This document shows, one piece after another, positions 52,451-61,821 of a stretch of 64,000 nt of DNA. The notes under the pieces were generated by a model that worked only from the letters and a program-made list of their open reading frames with translations, did not search any database and was not told the DNA's origin. The position numbers were made by a program, and so were the translations under genes. Where the stretch lies: NCBI GenBank assembly GCA_964439595.1, contig CAYTOK010000012.1, positions 11,365-75,364 of the forward strand, in the 5' to 3' direction. Each line of letters opens with the position of its first letter. Position 1 is the first letter of the stretch. Origin of the DNA: CAIJXB01 sp964439595. Lineage in GTDB: Bacteria > Chlamydiota > Chlamydiia > Chlamydiales > Rhabdochlamydiaceae.

Positions 52451-53857
52451 TCAAAAATTAGGATTCTCGCTCAAACCTGGCTCATCTAAAACAAGAACCT
52501 TCTCGATTTGACTTTCTAAAAGTTCTTTTAAAAGCTTAGAAACTTCTTCTGCTATCCTGGGGTTTTCTGAAACTTTTAAAGCAGAACGAGTTCCATTTAC
52601 GTCCAAAGTTAACCTAGTGTTCCCTTTCCTATCTACCTCGGCAATAATATCTCCTTCTGTGCAAGCAGTTAAAATAGTAGAAATTTCCAAGTAAGCTTCT
52701 TTAAGTTCCCTATACTCTTGGCTTAGTTTTACATACTCACTCTCTTCTACTTGTCCATTTTTCCTTCCCTCTGCTAAAGCCTTAAAAGACCTTGCAGTAT
52801 CAACCTCCAGCTTTCTACTAGCCTCTAAAAGAAATTCCACCTCCCCTAAAGGAAGCTGACTAAAGCCGGCAATGACATCTGTATTACAATTTTTATAACA
52901 ACTTTTTAACTTTTTATCCTCCACAACCAAATCAAACTCTACGTTTTTTAGGCGAGCCCCCCTTGCATCCACACTCTCTTGGAGCGAGTTTGCTTCTTTA
53001 TAAGTAAGCTGACTGGCCCGACCGGTTAATCTTTTCCTGTCACCTGAAAGAGCTCTGGCTACCCCTCCCTTTTTTGCTTCTAACTCGCTTATTACTTCTA
53101 TCCGTTCTTTGATAGCCAGATCTGCACTTTTACAGATAAGCCTTGTCTTCTTTACAAGGCTTACCTGTTCCTTTATTCTGGGCTCCTCCTTATCCAAAAA
53201 ATCAGCAATCCAAGCTACTTCTTCCTTAAAATCTTCCCTTGATGAAGTCAATTGAGCCCTAATTTTAACAGGAAGATTCAAAGCGATAACAGCTTCTTTA
53301 CAAGCAGAATACAATTTTTTAGCTAAAAAATTATTTGGTTCAATTTCATCCTTCATCTCTTTTAACTCTGCAATAATAAGGATCTGATCTTTCAACCGAG
53401 GCACCTGACCTGCAAAAGAAATCGCTAGAATATCTTTTTTTAAAGATTGCAGTTTATCTATTATGGGAGAAGATGATGTATCTGAAGACTGTTCCGTCGG
53501 CGTATCGATCTCTACTTTTGCAGAAAACAACTGTTTAAAAGACAGGCCTTTATTAAATGGCTTTAACTTTTGCGCACCTAATACACCCTCTTGCTCAAAA
53601 GATATGCTTTCCGAAACAACTTCCGAAACAACTATCTTCCCCTCTCCACAAATCTTCTTTTTAAGCCAGGAAATGCACCCCTCACTTCTATAATTTTCTG
53701 TCTCGTAAATGTTTTTTAAAGAGCTGCTAACATAGCTACTTATTCGACCCTCTTTAGCTTTTCCTTCTCCAATTTGTAGCTTTTCACTGCGACTTTCAAA
53801 AACTCTCTTTTGGCTAATACCGCCATCACCGCCATCACCGCTGCCAACTCTGTGCAT
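52451..53857 (-). CDS. Hypothetical coiled-coil protein
   Basis: 468 residues from ATG 53857, preferred over a GTG at 53881 because AGGAGG lies just upstream (spacing short, 3 bp). Not recognised. The N-terminal 110 residues are hydrophilic, Gly/Ser-rich; the remainder is heptad-like helix (DKEEPRIKEQVSLVKKTRLI; LTYKEANSLQESVDARGARL; LPLGEVEFLLEASRKLEVD). No membrane segment or signal peptide. It is isolated in an AT-rich stretch with no neighbours on its strand within 2 kb. Secreted coiled-coil effectors of this kind are common in Chlamydiae, but nothing specific supports it. Confidence 0.65.
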   Translation of the reverse strand: MHRVGSGDGGDGGISQKRVFESRSEKLQIGEGKAKEGRISSYVSSSLKNIYETENYRSEGCISWLKKKICGEGKIVVSEVVSESISFEQEGVLGAQKLKPFNKGLSFKQLFSAKVEIDTPTEQSSDTSSSPIIDKLQSLKKDILAISFAGQVPRLKDQILIIAELKEMKDEIEPNNFLAKKLYSACKEAVIALNLPVKIRAQLTSSREDFKEEVAWIADFLDKEEPRIKEQVSLVKKTRLICKSADLAIKERIEVISELEAKKGGVARALSGDRKRLTGRASQLTYKEANSLQESVDARGARLKNVEFDLVVEDKKLKSCYKNCNTDVIAGFSQLPLGEVEFLLEASRKLEVDTARSFKALAEGRKNGQVEESEYVKLSQEYRELKEAYLEISTILTACTEGDIIAEVDRKGNTRLTLDVNGTRSALKVSENPRIAEEVSKLLKELLESQIEKVLVLDEPGLSENPNF

Positions 53858-54083
53858 ACCCCTCCTACACACACAACTCACACATAGCAGATAATAACAT
53901 TTTAATTTAATTTTAATTATAGATTTAATTAATTAAACACTTAATTAATTAACTAAAAGTGATTTATATAAAAAAACAAACGCTTGTTAAGTAAAACAAT
54001 AAGCAGGATCGCATATAAATTACCTATTGACAGATCCCTCTAGAAAAGACATACTATTTTAAAAAAAACTCAAGGAGGTTTTT

Positions 54084-54995
54084 ATGGCATTAGCAAAACG
54101 AATTTTCTTATTTCTTGCAGTAAACTTTTTAGTGATCACAATGATCACTCTTATCCTAAGTATTTTTAATGTAAAACCTTACTTAACAAGTTACGGCATT
54201 GACTATCCCTCCCTCATGATATTTTGCCTTATTTGGGGTATGGGAGGAGCCTTTATCTCTTTAGCTCTTTCTAAAACGATGGCTAAATGGATGATGGGTG
54301 TGCACATTATAGATCCTAATACAGCAGGAGGGGAGTTAAAAAACCTAGTAGAAACAGTGCACGAGTTAGCCAAAACAGCACATATGACCCATATGCCAGA
54401 AGTTGGCATTTACGAGGCAGACGAACCTAACGCTTTTGCAACAGGCCCTTCACAGAAACGTTCTTTAGTTGCAGTTTCCTCAGGACTTTTACGCAGAATG
54501 TCTCAAAAGGAGCTTGAGGGTGTTCTAGCTCATGAAATCACCCATATTGTGAACGGTGACATGGTAACAATGGCTCTTATTCAGGGCGTTGTAAATGCAT
54601 TTGTTATGTTTTTAGCTAGAGCCCTAGCTTTTGTTTTCTCAGGTCTTAGCAAAGACAGAAACAGCTCCTCTACAGGATCCTATCTCAGCTATACGCTTCT
54701 TGTATTCCTTTTCCAATTTGTCTTTATGATTCTTGGGTCCCTTGTTGTTGCATGGTTTTCTCGTGTAAGGGAGTTTAGAGCGGACTTTGGAGGCTCTCAC
54801 ATCGCAGGTAAAGAGAAAATGATCGGAGCACTAGAAGCTCTTCAAAGAATGCAAAGAGTGGAGGGCAAAACACATACCAACCCCTCTTTTGACACCATGA
54901 AAATTTCTACGCCTAAAAAATTAGGATGGATGAGATTTTTTTCTTCTCATCCTCCACTAGAAGAGCGTATAGAAAGACTTAGACACTCTATCTAA
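54084..54995 (+). CDS. htpX: Membrane zinc protease HtpX
   Basis: M48 membrane protease that degrades misfolded membrane proteins. 303 residues with two N-terminal helices, IYEADEPNAFATGPS, the zinc motif LAHEITHIVNGD near residue 150, two more helices, and the third ligand region SRVREFRADFGGSHIAG. All are family hallmarks. AAGGAGG 6 bp before the ATG is excellent. The end overlaps the hldE stop on the other strand by 8 bp. Confidence 0.95.
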   Translation: MALAKRIFLFLAVNFLVITMITLILSIFNVKPYLTSYGIDYPSLMIFCLIWGMGGAFISLALSKTMAKWMMGVHIIDPNTAGGELKNLVETVHELAKTAHMTHMPEVGIYEADEPNAFATGPSQKRSLVAVSSGLLRRMSQKELEGVLAHEITHIVNGDMVTMALIQGVVNAFVMFLARALAFVFSGLSKDRNSSSTGSYLSYTLLVFLFQFVFMILGSLVVAWFSRVREFRADFGGSHIAGKEKMIGALEALQRMQRVEGKTHTNPSFDTMKISTPKKLGWMRFFSSHPPLEERIERLRHSI

Positions 54996-56346
54996 ATACA
55001 TTTTGAGAATCCCTCATCCTCGAAAGAAGGGCTGAGGCATGCTCGAGTAAACCCAAGCTCCCATCTACCTCCATCACATACACCTGATGGGGGTGGATAA
55101 CATCACAAAGGCTTCTAAGACTTTCACACTTTAAAACAATAAAATCCACTTCAGAAAAAGAGGAGAGCATCAAAATAAACTCTTCATTTGGCTCATCATC
55201 TTTAATGTAAATGATTAGCTTTTTCTCTTCGTCTTTTCCTGAAAGCTTTCTTAGCGTTCTAAACACCTCTGTTGTCATCCCCACTCGGCTATCTAGTCCA
55301 AGAACAACGTATCTTTTACCCTTAAGAACCTGTTGCAAAGCATACAAATGCTCTTCATCAAAAATTTTATTCTCCACATCAAACTCAAGAAGCCTTTCTG
55401 CTAAATCAGAAAGATTTACACGAGCGCAACCGCTTCTTTCAATGGCGATGCCAGCTGCAATATTCGCTAATTGCGCTGCATATTTAATGTCTAAAGAATT
55501 TGCAAGAGCAAGGCTAATTGTAGCTAATACAGTGTCGCCAGCTCCTGTTACATCTTTTACCTCTTTGGATCTAACAGGAAAGTCTTGTGCAGTGCCACTA
55601 CGATGAAAACAAGAAATGCCAGCTTCTGATTTAGTGATTAAAAGAGAATCCACCTCTACAGAAGAAAAAATACTAGAAGCTACTTTTTCTAAAGGTTCTC
55701 CTCTAGGCAACCTTGCAGCGGCATATGCCTCAGAAAGATTTGGTTTAATCATAGAGGCCCCATTATATTTAGAAAAATCATCCCCTTTAGGATCTACAAT
55801 AACAGGAATAGAAAATTCTTTAGCCATCTGGATAATGCTTTGCAGTAGAAAGCGACTCAAAAATCCTTTAGCATAATCTGAAATAGCTATAATCTGTACA
55901 CCGTTTAACATTTCTGGGATCTTAAGCAAAACTTCTTTTTCTAAATAATCTGGTAAGGAGGACACTGTTTCAAAGTCTACGCGTAAAACCTGCTGCAAAT
56001 CAGCAATCAAACGATTTTTAACAGGAGTTTTAAAGCCTTTTTGGTATATGAGACCCTCAGTACCCACCCCCTGCCTTTCCAGACATTCTTTTAGCTCATC
56101 TCCTGCTATATCTTGACCAACCCGTCCCACAACAGAAACTTTAGCGCCAAGAGCAACTAAATTTAGCGCTACATTTCCAGCTCCACCTGCCCAGCTTTCC
56201 TCTTTTTCTACATGAAGAATAGAAACCGGAGCCTCAGGAGAAACTCTCTTTACCTTACCTGTTGTGTAGGTATCTAACATAAAATCGCCAATAACAAGAA
56301 CGCGCACAGGGTTAAAGCGACTTAATAGCCCAATTAATTTTACCAT
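54988..56346 (-). CDS. hldE: D-glycero-beta-D-manno-heptose-7-phosphate kinase, HldE-like with degenerate second domain
   Basis: PfkB-type heptose-7-phosphate kinase for LPS ADP-heptose synthesis. Residues 1-325 form the kinase: VLVIGDFMLDTYTTGKVKRVS, SWAGGAGNVALNLVALGA, IVDPKGDDFSKYNGASMIKP and the catalytic KDVTGAGDTV. Residues 330-452 align in position with the nucleotidyltransferase domain of E. coli HldE (total 477), but the HxGH motif and SVRxLKG-type elements are missing; only a remnant like HPHQVYVMEVDG remains. The adenylyl transfer may be done by another protein or lost. The start overlaps hldD by 7 bp; part of the ispE-hldD-hldE run. Confidence 0.8.
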   Translation of the reverse strand: MVKLIGLLSRFNPVRVLVIGDFMLDTYTTGKVKRVSPEAPVSILHVEKEESWAGGAGNVALNLVALGAKVSVVGRVGQDIAGDELKECLERQGVGTEGLIYQKGFKTPVKNRLIADLQQVLRVDFETVSSLPDYLEKEVLLKIPEMLNGVQIIAISDYAKGFLSRFLLQSIIQMAKEFSIPVIVDPKGDDFSKYNGASMIKPNLSEAYAAARLPRGEPLEKVASSIFSSVEVDSLLITKSEAGISCFHRSGTAQDFPVRSKEVKDVTGAGDTVLATISLALANSLDIKYAAQLANIAAGIAIERSGCARVNLSDLAERLLEFDVENKIFDEEHLYALQQVLKGKRYVVLGLDSRVGMTTEVFRTLRKLSGKDEEKKLIIYIKDDEPNEEFILMLSSFSEVDFIVLKCESLRSLCDVIHPHQVYVMEVDGSLGLLEHASALLSRMRDSQNVFR

Positions 56347-57344
56347 CTTCTATCCTTTAGCAAATACTCTCTCACATAATCAAAAACAGCTTCTTTCATA
56401 GAAAACTGACAAAGAGGGGATAGTCCTAATAGGGCTCTAGCCTTCTCTAACTTACTCATATCTGCGCATGTAAAATTTTGATATTGTTTCTGCAAATCTT
56501 CCGGCATAGCAATGTACTCAATATTTTGCAAAGCATCCATTGCCTCAAACACATAGGAAGCTAAAACATTCCATGAAGTTGTTTTTCCAGATCCTACATT
56601 AAAAATACCCACTAAGTCATTTTGTAAAAACTCACATGTCAACCTAGCAGCATCTTTAACGTAAATAAAATCTCTACACTGCTCCCCATCTTTAAAAGAA
56701 GCGGGGGCTGATGATTTAAAAAGGCGTAACACTCCTTCTTGCTCAATAAGTGGCACCATTTTAAATACCATCGAAGCCATTCTCTGTTTATGATTTTCAT
56801 TAGGACCAAAAACATTAAAATACTTAAGGCCAACTAATTTATCTAAAGCACCTTGTTTTTCTACCCATAAATCAAAAAGATGCTTAGAAAAGCCGTATAA
56901 ATTTAAGGGGCGTAAATTCAACAAAGAGGAATGGTCATCGGTAAATCCCTCTTTGCCATCTCCGTACGTCGCAGCAGAAGAAGCATAGATAAATCTGTGA
57001 TTATGGGCTAAGGCATATTCGGCTAATCGAATAGAATATCTATAATTATTTTCTAAAAGATACGAGCCATCTTTTTCTAAAGTATCAGAGCAGGCTCCTA
57101 AATGAATAAAAGCTTCTATTTCTCTTTCTTTGCCTTCTATAAAAGAAAATAGGTCTTGAATGCCAATAAGGCGAGAAAACTGCTTGCCTATAAGGTTTTT
57201 CCACTTATCCGAAGTTCCTATGTCGTCTACTAAAAGAAGATTGGTGTGGCCCCTATCGTTTAAGTGCTTTACAACAGCAGAGCCAATCATTCCCGCTGCG
57301 CCAGTTACAACAATGCACGAATCATCGTATATTTTTTTTTGCAT
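56340..57344 (-). CDS. hldD: ADP-L-glycero-D-manno-heptose 6-epimerase
   Basis: HldD (RfaD) epimerises ADP-heptose, last step of the LPS heptose donor pathway. Short-chain dehydrogenase fold, 334 residues from ATG 57344, which has AAGGATC 6-8 bp upstream; a start 24 bp earlier is less likely. IVVTGAAGMIGSAVVKHL is the Rossmann motif, YASSAATYGDGK and YGFSKHLFD the catalytic Thr/Tyr-Lys region, GLKYFNVFGPNE the HldD signature. It sits between ispE and hldE and overlaps hldE by 7 bp. Heptose genes are absent from Chlamydiaceae. Confidence 0.92.
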   Translation of the reverse strand: MQKKIYDDSCIVVTGAAGMIGSAVVKHLNDRGHTNLLLVDDIGTSDKWKNLIGKQFSRLIGIQDLFSFIEGKEREIEAFIHLGACSDTLEKDGSYLLENNYRYSIRLAEYALAHNHRFIYASSAATYGDGKEGFTDDHSSLLNLRPLNLYGFSKHLFDLWVEKQGALDKLVGLKYFNVFGPNENHKQRMASMVFKMVPLIEQEGVLRLFKSSAPASFKDGEQCRDFIYVKDAARLTCEFLQNDLVGIFNVGSGKTTSWNVLASYVFEAMDALQNIEYIAMPEDLQKQYQNFTCADMSKLEKARALLGLSPLCQFSMKEAVFDYVREYLLKDRRW

Positions 57345-57371
57345 GAATTGATCCTTTCTTAAATACATAAG

Positions 57372-58253
57372 CTACAAATTATACCAATCTCCCTCTTTCC
57401 TTTGAAGCGTCTTCACAGGAAAAAACTCTACATCAGCTAATTTAGGAGTATAATTTATGTTACCAAAAGAATCTAAGCAAAAAAAAGCGCTACCGCTGCC
57501 TGTTAAAACAACTCTATGAAATCCCATATCAAGTAAATCTTCTTTTACTTTTTTCAGCGAAGGAGACAGTAAAAAAGCTGCCTCTTCTAAATCATTGTAA
57601 AAAAAGTCACTCCCTCCTAAAAAACCCTGCAAATCCAAAAAAGGATCCGTATTTCTTAAAGATACAGAAAGAGAGTCATGTACGGAAAAGACTTTTGCAG
57701 TAGATAACCCCCACTTTGGTTTAGCAATCCAAAAAGAAATAGGGGCAGGCAATTTCACTTCCTGTAATATTTCTCCTCGAGAAGTCCCATAAGCTGTGCC
57801 TAAAGAAAAAAAGAAAGGCACATCAGAGCCAAGCTCTGCACCCCAAGTTTGTAAGATATCTATCGAAATATTTTTTTTTAATAAATGACAAAAAGCCCAA
57901 AGAGCTGTAGCAGCGTTAGAGCTTCCCCCTCCCACCCCCGCTTCTTTAGGAATACGTTTTTCCAAATGAATACGAAAGCAAGAAAAATCTCCCGTTTTCT
58001 TTCTAAAAAGAGATAAAGCCTTACTCACTAAATTTGTTCCATCTAAAGGTAAAGATGGATCGTCACAGGTGAAAGTATCCTCATCAGAAAGCGCTACTTG
58101 CAGGCGGTCACAAAGGTTAATAGCTTGATATAAAGAAGCCACTTCATGAAAACCATCTTCTCGCTTATAAAGAACTCGAAAAAATAAATTTACTTTAGCT
58201 GGAGAAAAAAACGAAAGCTGCTGAATCCCAGCAGCCTTCAAAGTATGATCCAT
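57372..58253 (-). CDS. ispE: 4-diphosphocytidyl-2-C-methyl-D-erythritol kinase
   Basis: IspE phosphorylates CDP-methylerythritol in the MEP isoprenoid pathway. GHMP kinase of 293 residues: LSFFSPAKVNLFFRVLYKR at the start, the glycine-rich loop PKEAGVGGGSSNAATAL near residue 100, and VVLTGSGSAFFCL at the C-terminus. It follows rplI by 6 bp, the same order as CT803-CT804 in Chlamydia trachomatis. Confidence 0.94.
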   Translation of the reverse strand: MDHTLKAAGIQQLSFFSPAKVNLFFRVLYKREDGFHEVASLYQAINLCDRLQVALSDEDTFTCDDPSLPLDGTNLVSKALSLFRKKTGDFSCFRIHLEKRIPKEAGVGGGSSNAATALWAFCHLLKKNISIDILQTWGAELGSDVPFFFSLGTAYGTSRGEILQEVKLPAPISFWIAKPKWGLSTAKVFSVHDSLSVSLRNTDPFLDLQGFLGGSDFFYNDLEEAAFLLSPSLKKVKEDLLDMGFHRVVLTGSGSAFFCLDSFGNINYTPKLADVEFFPVKTLQRKEGDWYNL

Positions 58254-58259
58254 TCTGTA

Positions 58260-58742
58260 TTATTCTGTTTCTGTTTTTTCAGAAGACACAGGAGTGTCGC
58301 TGTTCACTGTTAAAGAGAATGAAGTTGTCACCCCTTCCTTTAACTTTAAATGAACAGTATGGATCCCAACAGATTTAATAGGCTGAGGTAAAACAACTTG
58401 GTGTTTTTCTACAGAAATCCCTTCGTTTCCTAAGACCCCTACAATGTCAGAAGCATTTACAGAACCATAAAGTTTTCCTTCTTGATCTGCTTTTGCTTCT
58501 ATAGCAAACACCATAGCAGCCATACGAGACACGAAACCTTCAGCTTCTAAACGGTCTTCGACTGCTTTTTTCTTTCTTTCTTCCATAAGACGCGTCTGCA
58601 TACGGAGAGCGAATTTATCAGCCGGTATAGCCTTCTTCTGAGGGATCAGAAAATTTCTGGCATAACCTGGCTTTACAGTGACGATATCGCCACTACGTCC
58701 AAGATTATCTACGTCTTGAACAAGCAATAGTTGATTTTGCAT
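58260..58742 (-). CDS. rplI: 50S ribosomal protein L9
   Basis: 160 residues. N-terminal domain MQNQLLLVQDVDNLGRSGDI, KPGYARNFLIPQKKAI (L9 signature), long connecting helix (MQTRLMEERKKKAVEDRLEA), then the C-terminal domain with GKLYGSVNASDIV. It binds 23S rRNA near L1. It belongs to the rpsF-rpsR-rplI string and is preceded by a ribosome site AGGGAGAAA. It has a short extra C-terminal tail (NSDTPVSSEKTETE). Confidence 0.96.
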   Translation of the reverse strand: MQNQLLLVQDVDNLGRSGDIVTVKPGYARNFLIPQKKAIPADKFALRMQTRLMEERKKKAVEDRLEAEGFVSRMAAMVFAIEAKADQEGKLYGSVNASDIVGVLGNEGISVEKHQVVLPQPIKSVGIHTVHLKLKEGVTTSFSLTVNSDTPVSSEKTETE

Positions 58743-58763
58743 AGTATAGTTTCTCCCTAGAAG

Positions 58764-59012
58764 TTATTCTTCCGACACAAATGGCAATAACGCCATATGT
58801 CGAGCTTTTTTTATTGCAGAGCATAGCTTTCTTTGATAATCAAAAGACACTCCGGTGATTCTTCTTGGAAGGATCTTGCCTCTTTCGGTAATAAAACGAG
58901 ATAGAAGCTCAATGTCTTTATAATCAATATGTCGAATGCCTGCCGCTATAAAAGGACATTGCTTACGTTTTTTTGAAAAAAGACTTTCTACAGGACTTTT
59001 CTTAAACATCAT
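58764..59012 (-). CDS. rpsR: 30S ribosomal protein S18
   Basis: 82 residues. The core matches S18: CPFIAAGIRHIDYKDIELLS, then FITERGKILPRRITGVSF and QRKLCSAIKKARHMALLPFV, where GKILPRRxTG and ARxxALLP are signatures. Lies in the S6 binding region of the 30S platform. Between rpsF and rplI as in most bacteria. Confidence 0.96.
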   Translation of the reverse strand: MMFKKSPVESLFSKKRKQCPFIAAGIRHIDYKDIELLSRFITERGKILPRRITGVSFDYQRKLCSAIKKARHMALLPFVSEE

Positions 59013-59020
59013 ATCCCCTC

Positions 59021-59362
59021 CTAAACGGGTAAAGGTTTAAATTCGATCTTTTCAGGAACTGACTCAACACGAAGAGTCAGAAAACGAACTAGATCTTCAT
59101 TGAGGTGATATTCTTTCCACATTTCACTTACAGACTTTGCTGAAACAGAAAAGTACATTAAAAAATAATATCCATCTCTTTTTTTGCTAATTTCATAGGC
59201 TAATTTCTTTCTGCCCTGATCTAGTATTTTATGAATTTCTCCACCCCTCTTGGTGATGCCGGTCGTGATTTTATCGAGCGCCTTTTGTCTTGCATCATCA
59301 CTCAAGCTGGCACTGAGAATATACATCCCTTCATATAGATGTGTAATTTCTTTGTTTGCCAT
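59021..59362 (-). CDS. rpsF: 30S ribosomal protein S6
   Basis: 113 residues. Strand 1 LYEGMYILSASLSDDARQKA, then GRKKLAYEISKKRDGYYFLM, the S6 RxLAYxIxKxxxGxY-type motif, and VRFLTLRVESVPE at the end of the fold. Binds 16S rRNA with S18. It starts 5 bp before the pth stop, leading the rpsF-rpsR-rplI run. Confidence 0.95.
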   Translation of the reverse strand: MANKEITHLYEGMYILSASLSDDARQKALDKITTGITKRGGEIHKILDQGRKKLAYEISKKRDGYYFLMYFSVSAKSVSEMWKEYHLNEDLVRFLTLRVESVPEKIEFKPLPV

Positions 59363-59367
59363 CTTTC

Positions 59368-59985
59368 TTATTCTCCTAATTTTTTTTCAGGTTTTTCTTC
59401 TTCCTGACAAGCATTTGTAAGCTGCATTGCTTCGAGCATTCCTTTTATAAGGAAACACTCAAGCGACTCAGAAGCTCTTTGCAAAATAGCAGGAAGCTTC
59501 TTCCTTTCTTCTTCACTAAAAGCAGAGAGCACATAATCTGCTAAATCTCCCTGCTGTCTATCACCTACCCCGACGCGAAGTCTGGCATACTCTTGAACGC
59601 CTAAATGCGCAGATAAGCTTTTAAGCCCATTATGCCCACCACTACTTCCAGAAGGCTTAATACGCATCCTCCCTAACGGAAGGTAAATCTCGTCACACAC
59701 TACGCAAATTCTCTCTAACGGTATGTTATAGTAAGAGATACAAGCTTTCACTGATTCTCCACTACTATTCATATAGGTCTCAGGCATAAGTAAGAGTATT
59801 TTTTTTCCTCCTAGCACGCCTTCTGCTAACATCCCATGTAAACTGCTAACCCGACGAAAAGTCCATCCATATCTAGCGGCCATACTTGTTAATACCAAAA
59901 AACCCATGTTATGCCTTGTATTTACATAGGCTTTACCAGGATTACCAAGTCCCACAAATAAATAGAACGAGCTTTGATCCGTCAT
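59368..59985 (-). CDS. pth: Peptidyl-tRNA hydrolase
   Basis: Pth releases peptides from peptidyl-tRNA after abortive translation. 205 residues: FYLFVGLGNPGKAYVNTRHN with GLGNPG and the catalytic His in TRHNMGF, MPETYMNSSGESV, VVCDEIYLPLGRMRIK and SSGGHNGLKSL. Its ATG overlaps the rplY stop (TAATG), coupling translation, as CT799-CT800 are neighbours in Chlamydia. Confidence 0.96.
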   Translation of the reverse strand: MTDQSSFYLFVGLGNPGKAYVNTRHNMGFLVLTSMAARYGWTFRRVSSLHGMLAEGVLGGKKILLLMPETYMNSSGESVKACISYYNIPLERICVVCDEIYLPLGRMRIKPSGSSGGHNGLKSLSAHLGVQEYARLRVGVGDRQQGDLADYVLSAFSEEERKKLPAILQRASESLECFLIKGMLEAMQLTNACQEEEKPEKKLGE

Positions 59986-60536
59986 TATTTTTTAGCAATT
60001 ACCACAATAACTACCTCTTTAGCCACGAGCGAGCGAACTCCTTCTGGCATCTTCAAGTCTGAAAGCCTCTTTGATTGGCCAATCTCCAAATCTCTAATAT
60101 CGATAGAAAAAGAAGAAGGAATCTTGTCTGCAGGACATTCTACTTTTACATAACGGAGCACTTGACGTAAAAATCCGCCAAGCTTAATTCCTAAACAGTC
60201 AGCCACGCCAACGCATTCAACCGGAACACGTACTTTCACCGTATTCTTTGGAATCATAAAATCCATATGAAGCACTGCGTAGGTAGTTGGATGGTATTCA
60301 ATCCCCTTAACAATTGCAGAACACTCTTTCCCATCATTAACAAGGGTAAATGGTGTTGTAGAAAGTCTACCCGCTGTAATATTTCTTAGAATTGTTTTAA
60401 ACTCCACTCCGTCAACCGCAATCAACTGATTAGACTGCCCTGGGGAATAAAGCACAGCAGGAATATCTCCAGCTCTACGAATCTGACCAAGCTCACTTTT
60501 TTTAGAGCCATCTCGTGTATACATTTTTAATTTCAT
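59985..60536 (-). CDS. rplY: 50S ribosomal protein L25 (CTC/TL5 form)
   Basis: 183 residues in two domains: the L25 fold binding 5S rRNA (residues 1-90, KLKMYTRDGSKKSELGQIRR, GDIPAVLYSPGQ, VLHMDFMI) and a C-terminal CTC/TL5 beta domain (100-183, VRVPVECVGVADCLGIKLGG; SFSIDIRDLEIGQSKRLSDL). GGGAG precedes the ATG. First gene of the long minus-strand operon reaching hldE; about 290 bp separate it from tRNA-Gln on the same strand. Confidence 0.94.
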   Translation of the reverse strand: MKLKMYTRDGSKKSELGQIRRAGDIPAVLYSPGQSNQLIAVDGVEFKTILRNITAGRLSTTPFTLVNDGKECSAIVKGIEYHPTTYAVLHMDFMIPKNTVKVRVPVECVGVADCLGIKLGGFLRQVLRYVKVECPADKIPSSFSIDIRDLEIGQSKRLSDLKMPEGVRSLVAKEVVIVVIAKK

Positions 60537-60771
60537 TATTTTTCTCCCGTATAAGGAAATTTTACTGCTTATAATTTATTTTGAAGAAATCGAAAGAAAG
60601 AAAAACAAGCTAACCACGCCAAACAGCGTATAAGCCTGAATTTTAAGAGATAACACATCTACCTAATTCTTGACTTCCATCACACTTCATTAAAACTTTA
60701 CCACAACTCAAAAAGATAGCAGCTAGGACGTCGCGTGATGGTTTGGTAGACAAACACATCCCGACTATGGT

Positions 60772-60789
60772 CGTTCTGATTTCAGAACG
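60772..60789. repeat. 8-bp inverted repeat downstream of tRNA-Gln
   Basis: CGTTCTGA and TCAGAACG, separated by TT, form an exact dyad 40 bp past the tRNA-Gln 3' end on its strand. There is no T run, so it is a weak terminator candidate; it could be a processing or operator site. Confidence 0.4.
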
Positions 60790-60828
60790 TCTATCTTATT
60801 TTTTGAAATTGCTATTACTATTTTCAAA

Positions 60829-60900
<72 letters not shown>

Positions 60901-60985
60901 TTACATATTCAGTAAAATCTATAACAAGAACTATCGTATTGTCTTTCGGAATTTATTGCAAGAATCTCGTTCCTAAAACTTTTTC

Positions 60986-61738
60986 TTACCATCCGAAAAT
61001 TCTTTCTTCCGGATGATTAACCCATCTCTTATAGCGCCTTGAAGCCTGATTTTGCATAATTATCGGAGAGCTACACTCTTTTTCATCTTGAAAATGACCA
61101 TCTATTTTTCCATAAAATACAGGCAAAGGCTTGAAATTAGCGCCATGTTTTTTATTAAATAGAACTCTTCTTAAAGCGTCTTGATCCCACACCTCTTCTT
61201 TTCTTTCTTTATCCTGCAAAAGATGAAGGCACTCTTCCGCCCAAAGCCTCACTACACGTTTTGCAGCATCCGTAGAATTAATAAATATAGTAGCAGAAAC
61301 AATACGAGAGCGATGATCATCAGGGCAATCATACATACGAACACCGAGATCTGAAGAAAAGGCTTCAACAGCTTCCATTTTACGCATAAAAACTCCATCG
61401 GCATCAACCCAAAGTAACGGACGTTTTAGCTCTTCTAACTTCTGTAAAATAAATAATGGTTTAAAAGCACAGTTCATCTCCCAAGAACCCGAAGAGGGAA
61501 CCCCCTCTATTTTGTGTTCTATGCCAAATTCTTCACAAGATGCAATCAAATGCTTTACTTCGTCCTCATAAGGCGTATCTACCGTATAAAAAGAAATAAC
61601 TAAAGGCAACTGTCCATTACTCATACGTTCCCGCTTTACCATTTTAGGTTTTACCTCCTGCCTTTCATAAACAACGCGAGATTTTCTTAAAAGAAAAATA
61701 TCCCTAAGTGAACCCGGAAACAAGTCCAAAAACCACAT
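60986..61738 (-). CDS. Putative glycosyltransferase with DxD motif
   Basis: 250 residues. Soluble, starting after a short hydrophobic N-terminus. LPLVISFYTVDTPYEDEVKH begins a GT-A-like Rossmann fold; PLLWVDADGVF near residue 120 carries the D-x-D motif that binds metal and nucleotide sugar; VSATIFINSTDAAKRVVRLW follows, and EVWDQDALRRVL matches the WDQ pattern of nucleotide-diphosphosugar transferases. Probable transfer of a sugar to LPS or protein; acceptor unknown. An alternative start at the Met near residue 33 is possible. Confidence 0.68.
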   Translation of the reverse strand: MWFLDLFPGSLRDIFLLRKSRVVYERQEVKPKMVKRERMSNGQLPLVISFYTVDTPYEDEVKHLIASCEEFGIEHKIEGVPSSGSWEMNCAFKPLFILQKLEELKRPLLWVDADGVFMRKMEAVEAFSSDLGVRMYDCPDDHRSRIVSATIFINSTDAAKRVVRLWAEECLHLLQDKERKEEVWDQDALRRVLFNKKHGANFKPLPVFYGKIDGHFQDEKECSSPIIMQNQASRRYKRWVNHPEERIFGW

Positions 61739-61761
61739 TCATCTTAATTCCATTAAAAACC

Positions 61762-61789
61762 TTGTAAAATGCTTATTTTTTGTTATAAT
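61762..61789 (+). promoter_or_regulatory. Sigma70-type promoter for the AAA-ATPase-like gene
   Basis: TTGTAA at 61762-61767 and TATAAT at 61784-61789 with a 16-bp spacer, about 32 bp upstream of the ATG at 61822. Confidence 0.55.
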
Positions 61790-61821
61790 GAACAAAAAAC
61801 TAGCATTACAGGTATATATTC

